Shown: in pieces, positions 6,396-15,178 of the stretch
Layout: each line of letters begins with the position of its first letter
Position numbering within the stretch: the stretch's first letter is position 1
From: JAGLTZ01 sp023135015
Lineage (GTDB): Bacteria > Blakebacterota > Blakebacteria > Blakebacterales > Blakebacteraceae
Assembly (NCBI GenBank): GCA_030631625.1
Contig: DAOVKT010000029.1
Coordinates: forward strand, 1-21,664
Direction: 5' to 3'
DNA length: 21,664 nucleotides
Translations under genes and position numbers: made by a program
The notes under the pieces: model-generated
Databases searched by the model: none
What the model was told of the DNA's origin: nothing
Seen by the model: the letters and a program-made list of their open reading frames with translations, nothing else

Positions 6396-8501
6396 GTGAT
6401 TGGGGATGCCCCCTTGCACCGCGGACGTCTCCGGCTACTGGCCCTCCTGCTTCTTGCAGGGTGGGCCGGTCTCGTTTACCGGCTCACAGATATCCAGGTT
6501 CTGCGGAGCTCCTACTATCAGGAAAGAGCGGAGCACCAGCATCACCGTGAAGTGGTGCTCCAGCCACGCCGTGGGAAGATAGTAGACCGGCAGGGACGCC
6601 TTCTCGCTGCGGATCGCCTTCTTCATACAGTCGGGGTGCACCCGCGCCTGATTGATGGTCCGGATGAAGTCGCGGACATGCTCACCAACCTCGTGGGAGA
6701 GAACCGCGACTACTGGATCTCGGAGATTGCCGGTCACGATCGCTTTTTCTACGTGGCCCGCCAGGCGGACCTGGCCGTGGAGCCTCCGCGTCCACACCTG
6801 CTCCCGCAGGGCCTGGAGGTTGTGGAGGAGTACAGACGCGTCTACCCGCGGCGGCGGCTGGCCGCCAATGGGCTCGGATATACGGGTATCGACGGCAAGG
6901 GTCTGGAGGGGCTTGAACTTCTGTATGAGGAACTGCTGTCCGGCCGCCCCGGACAGCTCGTGCAGCAGCTCGATGCGACAGGTGCGCCGATCCCGGGAAT
7001 GGAGGAAATGCGGGAGGAGCCGGTGAACGGGATGACACTCCGCCTGACTCTTGACGCGGTCATCCAGGAAGTTCTGGAGGAGGAGCTGGCATTCGGTGTC
7101 AAGAATACGGATGCGAAGGGAGGAGTCGCCGTCGCGCTCGACCCCCGCACCGGTGCAGTACTGGCGATGGTCAACTGGCCAACATATGACCCGAATACTC
7201 CGGAGACCGTCGAGCCTGGGGCGCGAAGAAACCGCGCCATCACCGATCTATTCGAGCCTGGATCTGTATTGAAGGTGGTCACATTTACAGCAGCCCTGGA
7301 TGCCGGGCGCTATACACCTGCTGATACGATTGACGGAGGCAACGGTGTGATCCAGGTGGTGGGTTCAGAGATACGCGATACCCGGCCGCATGGCAGGATG
7401 AGCCTGGGTGAGGTGCTGAAATACTCGAGCAACGTGGGGACGGTTAAAATTGCCCGCCATGTAGGGCCGAACAGAATGTACCGTTATGCCCGGGATCTCG
7501 GCTTCGGGCAGATGAGCGGCCTCGACCTGCCGGGAGAGGCGTCTGGGTTGCTGAGACGTTTGCCCCAGTGGCGCGGACCCGCGCTTGAAAGCCTCTCCAT
7601 CGGCTACGGACTCTCCGTGACGGCTCTCCAGATCGTCATGGCATACGGTGCTGTATGCAACGGCGGCAGCCTGCTGCAACCCTTCATGGTTGAGTCGATC
7701 CAGGATGAGAGGGGGCGGTGGCACCGGGTGGGAGGCCATGAGCTGATCCGCAGGGTTATGCACGAGGAGACTTCGGCGCTGCTTCGGGGGTTCTTAAGAG
7801 AGGCGGTCTCGAGCGGAACGGGTGACAGAGCAGCCGTGGCGGGACTGGAGATCGCAGGTAAGACCGGTACCGCCCGCAAAGCCGCGGATGGAAGCTACGA
7901 GGCGGGTTCCTACATTTCGAGTTTCTGCGGATTCCTGCCGGCGGATCAGCCCCAGTTCCTCCTCCTGGTTGTGGTGGATGAGCCGGCCAACCGCTACTAC
8001 GCACGTGAGGTCGCCGCTCCCATTTTTGCCCGAACCGTCCAGCGCTTGATGTGTCATCCTGAATGTCCACTTGAAGGATTGCGGCCCTCGGTCCACCGGC
8101 TGGTGGACCGGCCCGCACCAATTATCCCCGACCTGAGACGCTGGCCGGCTGCCGAGGCGGGAAGGGCGCTCAGCAGGCGGGGCCTTCGTGTCCGCTATGT
8201 AGGGAAGGGTCCAACTGTGCTCGACCAGGAACCACAGCCGCTGCAGCAGGCGCGGGAAGGAGAATTGGTGGTACTCCATCTCGATTCGCCCGCGGTTCCC
8301 GATTCACGGGCACGCTGTGTTGTTCCCGATCTGCGGGGTCTCACGCTGCGAGAGGCTGCTGGGGAAGCCTCCGCCCTGGGGCTGGTGCTTTCTGTAGAGG
8401 GCAGCGGACTCATATGGAGTCAGAATCCACAGCCGGGGGTGGAAATCAGGCCGGGTTCAGCATTGAAGGTTCGTGCCCGCTCCACCGGGCAGGGGGGATG
8501 A
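6396..8501 (+). CDS. ftsI: Septal transpeptidase FtsI (PBP2/PBP3 type) with two PASTA domains
   Basis: This is a class B penicillin-binding protein that cross-links septal peptidoglycan in the periplasm. I prefer the GTG at 6396, which has GGAGG eight bases upstream and does not overlap ftsL. An ATG at 6357 would add 13 residues, overlap ftsL by 38 bases and has no ribosome-binding site. From the GTG the protein has 701 residues: a membrane anchor (about 12-28), a dimerisation region with QPRRGKIVDRQGR (about 56-68), and a transpeptidase with SVLK (catalytic Ser290, Lys293), SSN (344-346) and KTGTA (489-493). Two PASTA domains follow at about 574-632 and 640-694. PASTA domains are best known from Gram-positive PBPs, where they sense peptidoglycan, and also occur on PBPs of some other phyla. 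The stop overlaps the murE start. Confidence 0.95.
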   Translation: MIGDAPLHRGRLRLLALLLLAGWAGLVYRLTDIQVLRSSYYQERAEHQHHREVVLQPRRGKIVDRQGRLLAADRLLHTVGVHPRLIDGPDEVADMLTNLVGENRDYWISEIAGHDRFFYVARQADLAVEPPRPHLLPQGLEVVEEYRRVYPRRRLAANGLGYTGIDGKGLEGLELLYEELLSGRPGQLVQQLDATGAPIPGMEEMREEPVNGMTLRLTLDAVIQEVLEEELAFGVKNTDAKGGVAVALDPRTGAVLAMVNWPTYDPNTPETVEPGARRNRAITDLFEPGSVLKVVTFTAALDAGRYTPADTIDGGNGVIQVVGSEIRDTRPHGRMSLGEVLKYSSNVGTVKIARHVGPNRMYRYARDLGFGQMSGLDLPGEASGLLRRLPQWRGPALESLSIGYGLSVTALQIVMAYGAVCNGGSLLQPFMVESIQDERGRWHRVGGHELIRRVMHEETSALLRGFLREAVSSGTGDRAAVAGLEIAGKTGTARKAADGSYEAGSYISSFCGFLPADQPQFLLLVVVDEPANRYYAREVAAPIFARTVQRLMCHPECPLEGLRPSVHRLVDRPAPIIPDLRRWPAAEAGRALSRRGLRVRYVGKGPTVLDQEPQPLQQAREGELVVLHLDSPAVPDSRARCVVPDLRGLTLREAAGEASALGLVLSVEGSGLIWSQNPQPGVEIRPGSALKVRARSTGQGG

Positions 8502-9979
8502 TGCGCCTCGAATCGATGCTGGAGCTGGCCGGCCTGATTGGAGAGGCCGAAGGATGGGAACCGCTACGTGACCTGCAGGTGGAAGGTCTCGCCTACGATA
8601 GCCGTCGGGTCAGGCCAGGTGACCTTTTCGTTGCAGTTCGTGGGGAACGGGCCGACGGGCACCACTATCTGGAGGAGGCACTGGAGGCAGGCGCTGTAGG
8701 CGCGGTCGTGGAACACCCTGTGGATATGGAGTTGCCCCAGGTGCAGTTGAAGGAAACCCGCAGGGGCATGGGACTTCTGGCCGCCGCTTTTTATGGGAAT
8801 CCCGGTGATAAGCTCTTCATGGTGGGAATTACCGGCACTAACGGAAAAACGACCACGGGATACCTGGTCCGCAGCCTGTTCAACTCATCCGGCGCGGGTG
8901 TGGGATTGATCGGGACGGTCAGCTACCTGGTCGGCGGAGAGCGCAGGGATGCTCCCTTTACCACACCGGAGTCTGTGGATCTACAGGCCCTTCTGGCGGA
9001 AATGATCTCTGCCGGCGAGTCAACGGCCGTTCTGGAAGTGAGCAGCCACGCCCTTGCACTCGGTCGCGTGGAAGGAGCGGCCTTCGATGTGGCAGCTTTC
9101 ACCAACCTCGGCCGTGACCACCTCGATTTTCACAATTCGATGGAAGACTACCTGGCGGTAAAAACCACACTCTTCACCCGGCACCGCAAAGAGGGGGCGC
9201 CAGCGGTTATAAACATCGATGATCCGACCGGTGCGCGGCTTGCCAGGGAGATGGAAGGACCGGTGATAACGGCCGGACTGGCCGACGGAACGGATGTAAC
9301 GGCTGGATCGATCGAGGTCGGGTCGCAGGGGTTGTGCTTCGAGCTCCGCTATGGAGGTGCCTCCACCCCTGTCGAAAGCCCGCTCCTCGGGGCCTTCAAC
9401 ATCCAGAATCTGCTTGTGGCGGCCGCAGTGGGTTTTGCCGCCGGGCTGCCGGTGTCCGAAACAGCACGGGCTCTCTCCGGAGTCGGGACTGTGGAGGGGC
9501 GCATGGAGCGCCTGCCGGGGCCAGAGGGGGTGGAGATCCTGCTCGACTACGCCCATAAGCCGGAGGCGCTCAGGGCAGCGCTGCAGGCCAGCCGTGACGT
9601 GGCGGCCGGACGGGTGATAGTGGTCTTTGGATGCGGCGGGGACCGCGACCGTGGAAAGCGACCGCTGATGGGACGCATAGCCGCTCTGGGCGCTGATAAG
9701 GTCATCGTGACCAGCGACAACCCGCGAACGGAGGAACCGGACCGGATCATCGAGGAGATCGTGGCCGGGATACCTGAAGAGGCGGAATACGTTGTAGAGC
9801 CCGACCGGAGGACCGCAATTTCGATGTCGATAGCCGAGGCATCCCAGGGGGATGTGATCCTCATAGCGGGCAAGGGACACGAGCGGTACCAGATCGTTGG
9901 CTCGGACAGGATACCGTTCGATGAGCGGGAGATAGTCGAACGGGCGGTAGTTGAGAACGCCGGCGGTGATCGACCGTGA
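8498..9979 (+). CDS. murE: UDP-MurNAc-L-Ala-D-Glu:meso-diaminopimelate ligase
   Basis: MurE adds the third stem-peptide residue in the cytoplasm, using ATP. The frame opens at 8414 inside ftsI, but the start is most likely one of two adjacent ATGs, 8498 (ATGA overlap with the ftsI stop) or 8501, which the G-rich AGGGGGG at 8491-8497 could serve. From 8498 it has 493 residues, close to the 495 of E. coli. Visible are the N-terminal substrate motif DSRRVRPGDLF, the ATP loop GTNGKTT (113-119), the carbamylated lysine context YLAVKTTLF (Lys222) and VFGCGGDRDRGKRP (376-389). DNPR at 407-410 is the signature of meso-diaminopimelate enzymes rather than the lysine-adding type. Confidence 0.96.
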   Translation: MMRLESMLELAGLIGEAEGWEPLRDLQVEGLAYDSRRVRPGDLFVAVRGERADGHHYLEEALEAGAVGAVVEHPVDMELPQVQLKETRRGMGLLAAAFYGNPGDKLFMVGITGTNGKTTTGYLVRSLFNSSGAGVGLIGTVSYLVGGERRDAPFTTPESVDLQALLAEMISAGESTAVLEVSSHALALGRVEGAAFDVAAFTNLGRDHLDFHNSMEDYLAVKTTLFTRHRKEGAPAVINIDDPTGARLAREMEGPVITAGLADGTDVTAGSIEVGSQGLCFELRYGGASTPVESPLLGAFNIQNLLVAAAVGFAAGLPVSETARALSGVGTVEGRMERLPGPEGVEILLDYAHKPEALRAALQASRDVAAGRVIVVFGCGGDRDRGKRPLMGRIAALGADKVIVTSDNPRTEEPDRIIEEIVAGIPEEAEYVVEPDRRTAISMSIAEASQGDVILIAGKGHERYQIVGSDRIPFDEREIVERAVVENAGGDRP

Positions 9980-11367
9980 ACGGCGCATTACCCAGAGGTC
10001 TTCAGCCCGAGACAGCCTTCACCGGTGTCTCGATCGACAGCCGGAGGATATGTGAAGGGGATCTCTTCGTAGCTATCGAGGGTCTAAACCACGACGGGCA
10101 CGACTTCGTGTTCGAGGCGCTGCAGCAGGGGGCAGTGGCCGCCGTGGTCAAGCGGGAGTGGTTATCGGCGCAGAAACGGCGATCTGTACGCGGACTCCCC
10201 CTGATAGTGGTACAGGACACCATTGAGGCGCTTCAGGCACTTTCTCTCTACCACAGGCAGAGGCTCGGCCTGCCCGTAATCGCGGTGACCGGCAGCAACG
10301 GTAAAACTACTACGAAGGAGATGATCTCTTCGGTCCTGCGGACCAGATACAGGGCCCTGCGCAGTGAGGGCTCATTTAACAACCACATTGGCGTGCCGCT
10401 TACGTTGTTGCGGCTTCGCCGATCCCACGAAGTCGCGGTGGTGGAAATGGGGATGAATCATCCGGGGGAGATCGCCCGTCTCTGCGCCATCGCCGAGCCG
10501 ACCGCCGGCGTCATCACTAATGTGGGTGCGGCCCACCTGGAGTTCATGGGTGACCTGGACGCCGTGGCCTATGAGAAAGCTGAACTGGCCGAGGCGATCG
10601 GCCCCCACGGTTTCCTTGTCCTGAACGCCGACGATTCAAGGGTGGCCGCTATGGGTGAGAGAACAGAGGCGAGGATCGTCACCTTCGGTCTGGAACAGAA
10701 GGCGGAGATAAGAGGAGAGATCGTCGAGTTCGACAGGGGTATCTACCCGGTCTTTCGCTGCAACGGCGGTCCGGCCGTTCGCCTTCAGGTGCCGGGCGTT
10801 CACAACGTTATGAATGCCCTTGCTGCGGCGGCTGTTGGGGAGGCGATGGGGTGTTCTCCAGAGCAGGTAGGAGAAGGTCTTGAGTCGTATGAGGGATCTA
10901 AATGGCGGACCGAGATGATCGAGGCGGATGGGATACTGGTACTCAACGATTCCTACAACGCAAATCCCGTCAGTGTTTCAATCGCGCTGCGGCTGCTTCA
11001 CGATTGGGAGAACGCCAGGCCACACAGGCGTGTTGCAGTACTGGGTGATATGCTGGAGCTGGGACGCTCCGCTCCCCGATCCCACCGCAGCCTCGGGGAG
11101 GAAGTGGTCCACTCCGGGGTGGAGCTGCTTATCGCTGTGGGCGACTATGCTCCCGAGGTAATCGAAGGGGCTCTTGAGGCAGGCTTTCCGGGTGATGGCG
11201 CACTCGCCAGCGGTGATGTGGACGAGGCCTGGATTGAGTTGGGTCCGAGGTTGGAACCGGGGGATCTGGTGCTCGTCAAGGGGAGCCGCCGCATAGGGCT
11301 GGAGCGAATAGTCGATTACATATGCAGCCGTCATGGCGACCCGCACCCGGCCGGTGAGGAGGGATAG
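9976..11367 (+). CDS. murF: UDP-MurNAc-tripeptide:D-alanyl-D-alanine ligase
   Basis: MurF adds the D-Ala-D-Ala dipeptide to complete the UDP-MurNAc-pentapeptide. The 463 residues include DSRRICEGDLFVAIEG (21-36), the ATP loop GSNGKTTTKE (106-115), SFNNHIGVPLTLL, EMGMNHPGEI and NDSYNANPVS. The GTG start overlaps the murE stop as GTGA. An in-frame TGA at 9967-9969 shows that no earlier start exists, so the N terminus before the DSRR motif is only 20 residues, somewhat shorter than in E. coli MurF. The total length is still normal. mraY starts three bases after the stop. Confidence 0.96.
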   Translation: MNGALPRGLQPETAFTGVSIDSRRICEGDLFVAIEGLNHDGHDFVFEALQQGAVAAVVKREWLSAQKRRSVRGLPLIVVQDTIEALQALSLYHRQRLGLPVIAVTGSNGKTTTKEMISSVLRTRYRALRSEGSFNNHIGVPLTLLRLRRSHEVAVVEMGMNHPGEIARLCAIAEPTAGVITNVGAAHLEFMGDLDAVAYEKAELAEAIGPHGFLVLNADDSRVAAMGERTEARIVTFGLEQKAEIRGEIVEFDRGIYPVFRCNGGPAVRLQVPGVHNVMNALAAAAVGEAMGCSPEQVGEGLESYEGSKWRTEMIEADGILVLNDSYNANPVSVSIALRLLHDWENARPHRRVAVLGDMLELGRSAPRSHRSLGEEVVHSGVELLIAVGDYAPEVIEGALEAGFPGDGALASGDVDEAWIELGPRLEPGDLVLVKGSRRIGLERIVDYICSRHGDPHPAGEEG

Positions 11368-11370
11368 ATA

Positions 11371-12462
11371 ATGTTCTACCACCTCCTTTTCCCTCTGAGC
11401 GACCAGGTCGGGTTCATGCGGCTCTTCGGATATATAACATTCCGCTCCGCTTACGGCGCGATAACGGCTCTGCTGATCTGCTTCCTTCTGGGCTCGTGGT
11501 TGATCCGCCAGCTGGTCCGCTGGCAGCTCCGCGAACACATACGTCCCGACGGTCCTGTAACCCATCTCACCAAAGCGGGTACTCCCACAATGGGAGGACT
11601 GCTGATTTTGGCGGCTGTGGTGATCCCCACGCTTCTCTGGCAGAGACTCGATACCAGCTATACCTGGATCATCCTGCTATGCACGGTCTGGATGGGGACT
11701 GTCGGGTTCATCGACGACTATCTGAAGACGGTCAAGCGTTACCCCAAGGGGCTTGTGGCCCGCTATAAACTGCTCGGGCAGATCACTCTGGGTCTGTTGG
11801 TAGGGATTATTATGGTGTTCTGGCCTCCCGGCCCGCCCGAGTATGCCACTGCGACGATGATCCCCTTCGTAAAGGAGAGGATGCTCCCCTTCGGGCTGCT
11901 CTATATACCTGTCGTAGTACTTGTGATCACCGCCACCTGCAATGCGGTGAACCTTACCGACGGTCTTGACGGGCTGGCGATCGGGCTTGTGGGTATCGCT
12001 GGTTTCGCATTCGTGCTTATAGCCTACGTGAGCGGTCGCGTCGATACGGCGGAGTATCTGAATATCGTCTATATGCCCGATTCAGGAGAGCTCACGATCT
12101 TCGCCCTCTCACTCGTGGGAGCCTGTCTCGGCTTTCTCTGGTTCAACGCGCACCCGGCCCAGGTCTTCATGGGTGATACTGGCTCTATGGCGCTGGGTGG
12201 GGCTCTGGCGGGTATGGCGCTGCTGCTCAAGAAAGAAATACTGCTGATCATAGTGGGTGGGGTCTTCGTGATCGAAGCCGCCTCGGTACTCATGCAGGTG
12301 GCCTCGTACCGGTGGCGGGGGCAGAGGCGTGTCTTCAAGATGGCCCCGCTGCACCACCACTTCGAACTGCTCGGCTGGGCAGAATCGAAAGTTGTCATCC
12401 GGTTCTGGATCCTGGGCATCATGCTGGCGCTGATCAGCCTGACGACCTTCAAGATCCGGTAG
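11371..12462 (+). CDS. mraY: Phospho-MurNAc-pentapeptide transferase
   Basis: MraY transfers phospho-MurNAc-pentapeptide to undecaprenyl phosphate, forming lipid I at the inner membrane. The 363-residue length is normal and about ten hydrophobic segments are visible. Active-site elements are present: FIDDYLK (Asp115, Asp116), NAVNLTDGLDGLAIG (191-205), FMGDTGS (Asp269) and MAPLHHHFELLGW (324-336, the HHH motif). The ATG at 11371 has a good AGGAGGG seven bases upstream. Confidence 0.97.
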   Translation: MFYHLLFPLSDQVGFMRLFGYITFRSAYGAITALLICFLLGSWLIRQLVRWQLREHIRPDGPVTHLTKAGTPTMGGLLILAAVVIPTLLWQRLDTSYTWIILLCTVWMGTVGFIDDYLKTVKRYPKGLVARYKLLGQITLGLLVGIIMVFWPPGPPEYATATMIPFVKERMLPFGLLYIPVVVLVITATCNAVNLTDGLDGLAIGLVGIAGFAFVLIAYVSGRVDTAEYLNIVYMPDSGELTIFALSLVGACLGFLWFNAHPAQVFMGDTGSMALGGALAGMALLLKKEILLIIVGGVFVIEAASVLMQVASYRWRGQRRVFKMAPLHHHFELLGWAESKVVIRFWILGIMLALISLTTFKIR

Positions 12463-12473
12463 TGGGAGGAAAG

Positions 12474-12620
12474 ATGCTGAAGTTCAATCTGGTCAAGATG
12501 GCCACCAAACCGACCGCTGGCAAGGTCGCCGAGCCTGTGGAGGGCAACGTGAATCTGCCGGAGGGAGAAGGGGGCGGTGAGCAGAAGAGCGCTCTGGGTA
12601 CGGGGGGGGAAGAGGACTGA
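12474..12620 (+). CDS. Small protein of 48 residues, unrecognised
   Basis: An ATG at 12474 with a strong GGGAGGA site four bases upstream opens a 48-codon frame that fills the gap between mraY (11 bases before) and murD (3 bases after). The product has a basic, partly hydrophobic start (MLKFNLVKMATKPTAGK) and an acidic, Gly-rich tail ending GGEED. There is no membrane segment or signal peptide, and the tail looks disordered. I do not recognise a family. The ribosome-binding site and the tight fit between two operon genes support translation. The same frame extends upstream into mraY, but that part is a shadow. Confidence 0.6.
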   Translation: MLKFNLVKMATKPTAGKVAEPVEGNVNLPEGEGGGEQKSALGTGGEED

Positions 12621-12623
12621 ACC

Positions 12624-14024
12624 GTGGAGGTTGCCGGAGCTCGGGTGGTAGTAATCGGCCTGGGAGTCTCGGGCAGTGCCGCAGCGCGCCTGCTCGCCCG
12701 CCGCGGTGCGCGTGTTCTGGGCAGCGATTCGGCCCCTGATCCTATGAGTCGTGATGAGATGGCTGCATTGGAGGGACTTGGAATCGCCATCGAAACGGGG
12801 GGGCACAGCCCCAATCTGCTCGACGGCGCCGACCTGGTCGTGCTCTCCCCGGGGGTGGACCCCGGTGCCGGGCCGGCGGCCCAGGCGCTGGGGCGCGCAA
12901 TGAAGGTAGTGAGCGAGGTGGAGGTCGCGTCGTGGTATTTCGATGGAACAGTCGTGGGCATAACCGGCAGTAACGGGAAGTCAACAACTACAGCCCTTGC
13001 AGCAGAGATGCTTGCCGCAGGTGGTGTTCGTACGGTGCCGGGTGGCAATCTGGGAAGGGCGTTCTCGACCATCGTGGATGATGAGGAGGATATCGAGGTG
13101 GTGGTTCTTGAACTGTCATCCTTCCAGCTCGAACAGGTCGATGCCTTCCGGGCCGAAACCGGGGTGATGCTCAACGTCACACCCGACCACCTCGACCGAT
13201 ACCCGGCGCTCGAATCGTATGAGGCGGCCAAGGCCCGCCTGTGGGAGGGTCAGAGGAAGGAGGACTGGGCGATTTTCAGCGCGGACGATCCGGGCGCCGC
13301 CCGTCTGGCTGCAACGGCTCCGGGAATAAAGATACCCTTCACTCTGGGCGGGCGTCCGGGCACATATGGTGGCTGGATTGAGGAGCGGGCGGGGGTAAAG
13401 CAGGCCGTGGCGTCGCTTCCTGATGAAGAGAAACCCTCGCTTCTGTTCCGTGCAGACGATGTCCCGCTGCCAGGTCCTCACAATCTCTCGAATGCTTTGG
13501 CAGCGGCGCTGGTGGCCAGACGCTACGGTGCGGATGTCGACGCCATAGGCGTTGGGCTGCGTCGGTTCAAGGGGCTTGAGCACCGAATGGAACTTGTGGG
13601 AAGCGTAGAGGGGGTGAGTTTCTACGACGACTCGAAGGCAACCAACGTGGATTCGGCCAGGGCCTCCCTGAGCAGTTTCCTCTCCGACGTGGTTCTGATA
13701 GCGGGTGGAAAGCACAAGGGTACTTCCTACCTGCCCTTGAGGGAGGAAGTGCTCCGCTGCTGCAAGGCTGTGGTATTGACAGGGGAAGCACGTCCCTACC
13801 TGCGGGAGGAGCTGGAGGGAGCGGTACCGATATATGAAGAGGAGAGCCTGGAAGCGGCTGTTGATCGGGCGTTTTATCTGGCACGGCCCCGCGGTGTCGT
13901 CCTTCTGGCCCCCGCATGTTCCAGCTTCGATATGTTCGACAACTACAAACAGCGTGGAAGGATCTTTCAGGGGGTCGTGCGGGATCTGCTGGGGGACAAA
14001 TCGAAGGAGAATGACCGGCAGTGA
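12624..14024 (+). CDS. murD: UDP-MurNAc-L-alanine:D-glutamate ligase
   Basis: MurD adds D-Glu to UDP-MurNAc-L-Ala. The 466 residues carry the N-terminal Rossmann-like UDP site VVVIGLGVSGSAAARLL (8-24), the ATP loop GITGSNGKSTTT (112-123), LELSSFQLEQV, LNVTPDHLDRY, the FYDDSKATNVDSA motif, LIAGGKHKG and LLAPACSSFDMFDNYKQRG. The start is GTG at 12624 with GAGG eight bases upstream. The 3' end overlaps ftsW by four bases (GTGA). All the elements expected of MurD are present. Confidence 0.96.
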   Translation: MEVAGARVVVIGLGVSGSAAARLLARRGARVLGSDSAPDPMSRDEMAALEGLGIAIETGGHSPNLLDGADLVVLSPGVDPGAGPAAQALGRAMKVVSEVEVASWYFDGTVVGITGSNGKSTTTALAAEMLAAGGVRTVPGGNLGRAFSTIVDDEEDIEVVVLELSSFQLEQVDAFRAETGVMLNVTPDHLDRYPALESYEAAKARLWEGQRKEDWAIFSADDPGAARLAATAPGIKIPFTLGGRPGTYGGWIEERAGVKQAVASLPDEEKPSLLFRADDVPLPGPHNLSNALAAALVARRYGADVDAIGVGLRRFKGLEHRMELVGSVEGVSFYDDSKATNVDSARASLSSFLSDVVLIAGGKHKGTSYLPLREEVLRCCKAVVLTGEARPYLREELEGAVPIYEEESLEAAVDRAFYLARPRGVVLLAPACSSFDMFDNYKQRGRIFQGVVRDLLGDKSKENDRQ

Positions 14025-15178
14025 GCCCCAACCTGCGGCATATGAACGATACGCACCATCGTGTCGACCGGACGATTCTAACAGTGGTGCTGCTGCTGGT
14101 TGCCCTGGGGATCGTAATGGTCTACAGCGCCTCCTCCACGGTCGCCACCGCCCGCTTCGGTGACGGAGCGTATTATTTGAAGAGGCATCTTATCCGGGTC
14201 GGGCTTGGTCTGCTGTTGATGGTGCTTCTTGCAAAGGCGCGTTACAACCGGGTGGTCCGCCTGGGGCGCCCGCTGCTGGGGATCAGCTTAGCGGCTCTGG
14301 TGCTTGTTCTGGTACCGGGTCTGGGGGGTGTGGCGGCCAGGGGCGCTCACAGGTGGCTGGCTCTGGGCCCCTTCAGTTTCCAGCCGTCCGAACTGGCCCG
14401 CTTCGCCCTGCTGCTGTGGCTGGCCGACACTCTTGTCGCCAGGCGGAACATACTGGGACACTTCACAGACGGCCTTTTGCCCGTAATTGCTCCTGTGGCA
14501 GCCGCCGTGGTACTGATACTGGTCGAGCCCGATTACTCAACGGCCATCGCGGTGGCGGCCGTGTGCGGTGGTATGATCTTCCTCGCCGGGGCCCGTCTTG
14601 TACACCTCGGAGGGCTGGTTGCCGGTGTGATACCCCTGGTCTACTTTGCCCTTATCAGCAGCGAGTACAGGCTGGCCAGGGTGATCGCTTTCCTGGAGGG
14701 CACTAACGACCTCACAGGCTCCAATTACCAGGTGTGGCAGTCCCTGATCGGACTGGGCAGCGGCGGACTGTTCGGCAAAGGACTTGGCAACGGTGCCCAG
14801 AAGCTGCGGTTTCTTCCCGAACCTTTCAATGATTTCATATTCAGCATTGTGGGAGAGGAGCTGGGATTGATCGGCGCGCTGCTGCTGCTTCTGCTCCTCC
14901 TGATACTTGTTTTTCAGGGGTTCAGGGTAGCCGGGTCTGTCCGCTCCCATACAGGTGCCCTGCTTGCAGCGGGTGTTTCCCTTTCGATAGGACTTTATGC
15001 GCTGGTGAATGTCGGCGTGGTCACTTCACTGCTGCCGGCGACCGGACTGGCGCTGCCATTTATATCGTATGGCGGTTCTTCAATGATCTTCTCGTTGGCG
15101 GGGGTGGGGTTGTTGCTCGGGATCTCCCGCGATGTGGAGCTGGAACCGATAAAATTGGGCTGGAGAAGGAAACGATGA
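14021..15178 (+). CDS. ftsW: Septal peptidoglycan polymerase FtsW
   Basis: FtsW is the SEDS-family glycosyltransferase that polymerises lipid II at the division site with FtsI. The 385 residues contain about ten membrane segments and the family motifs VMVYSASS, RGAHRWLALGPFSFQPSELA, VEPDYSTAI (with the SEDS catalytic Asp region), GSNYQVWQSLIGLGSGGLFG, FLPEPFNDFIFSIVGEELG and SYGGSSM. The NDFIF form replaces the commoner TDFIF. The GTG at 14021 overlaps the murD stop; AGGAG is 11 bases upstream, rather far. An ATG at 14042 would be seven residues shorter. The gene ends in an ATGA overlap with murG. Confidence 0.95.
   Translation: MSPNLRHMNDTHHRVDRTILTVVLLLVALGIVMVYSASSTVATARFGDGAYYLKRHLIRVGLGLLLMVLLAKARYNRVVRLGRPLLGISLAALVLVLVPGLGGVAARGAHRWLALGPFSFQPSELARFALLLWLADTLVARRNILGHFTDGLLPVIAPVAAAVVLILVEPDYSTAIAVAAVCGGMIFLAGARLVHLGGLVAGVIPLVYFALISSEYRLARVIAFLEGTNDLTGSNYQVWQSLIGLGSGGLFGKGLGNGAQKLRFLPEPFNDFIFSIVGEELGLIGALLLLLLLLILVFQGFRVAGSVRSHTGALLAAGVSLSIGLYALVNVGVVTSLLPATGLALPFISYGGSSMIFSLAGVGLLLGISRDVELEPIKLGWRRKR

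Noticed and set aside
8414..8497. N-terminal extension of MurE by 28 residues
   Set aside because: It overlaps the FtsI PASTA coding region and is unlike MurE. The ATGs at 8498 and 8501 give the normal family length.
12312..12473. Longer version of the small gene, reaching into mraY
   Set aside because: The upstream part is antiphase to the conserved MraY C terminus and has no ribosome-binding site of its own.
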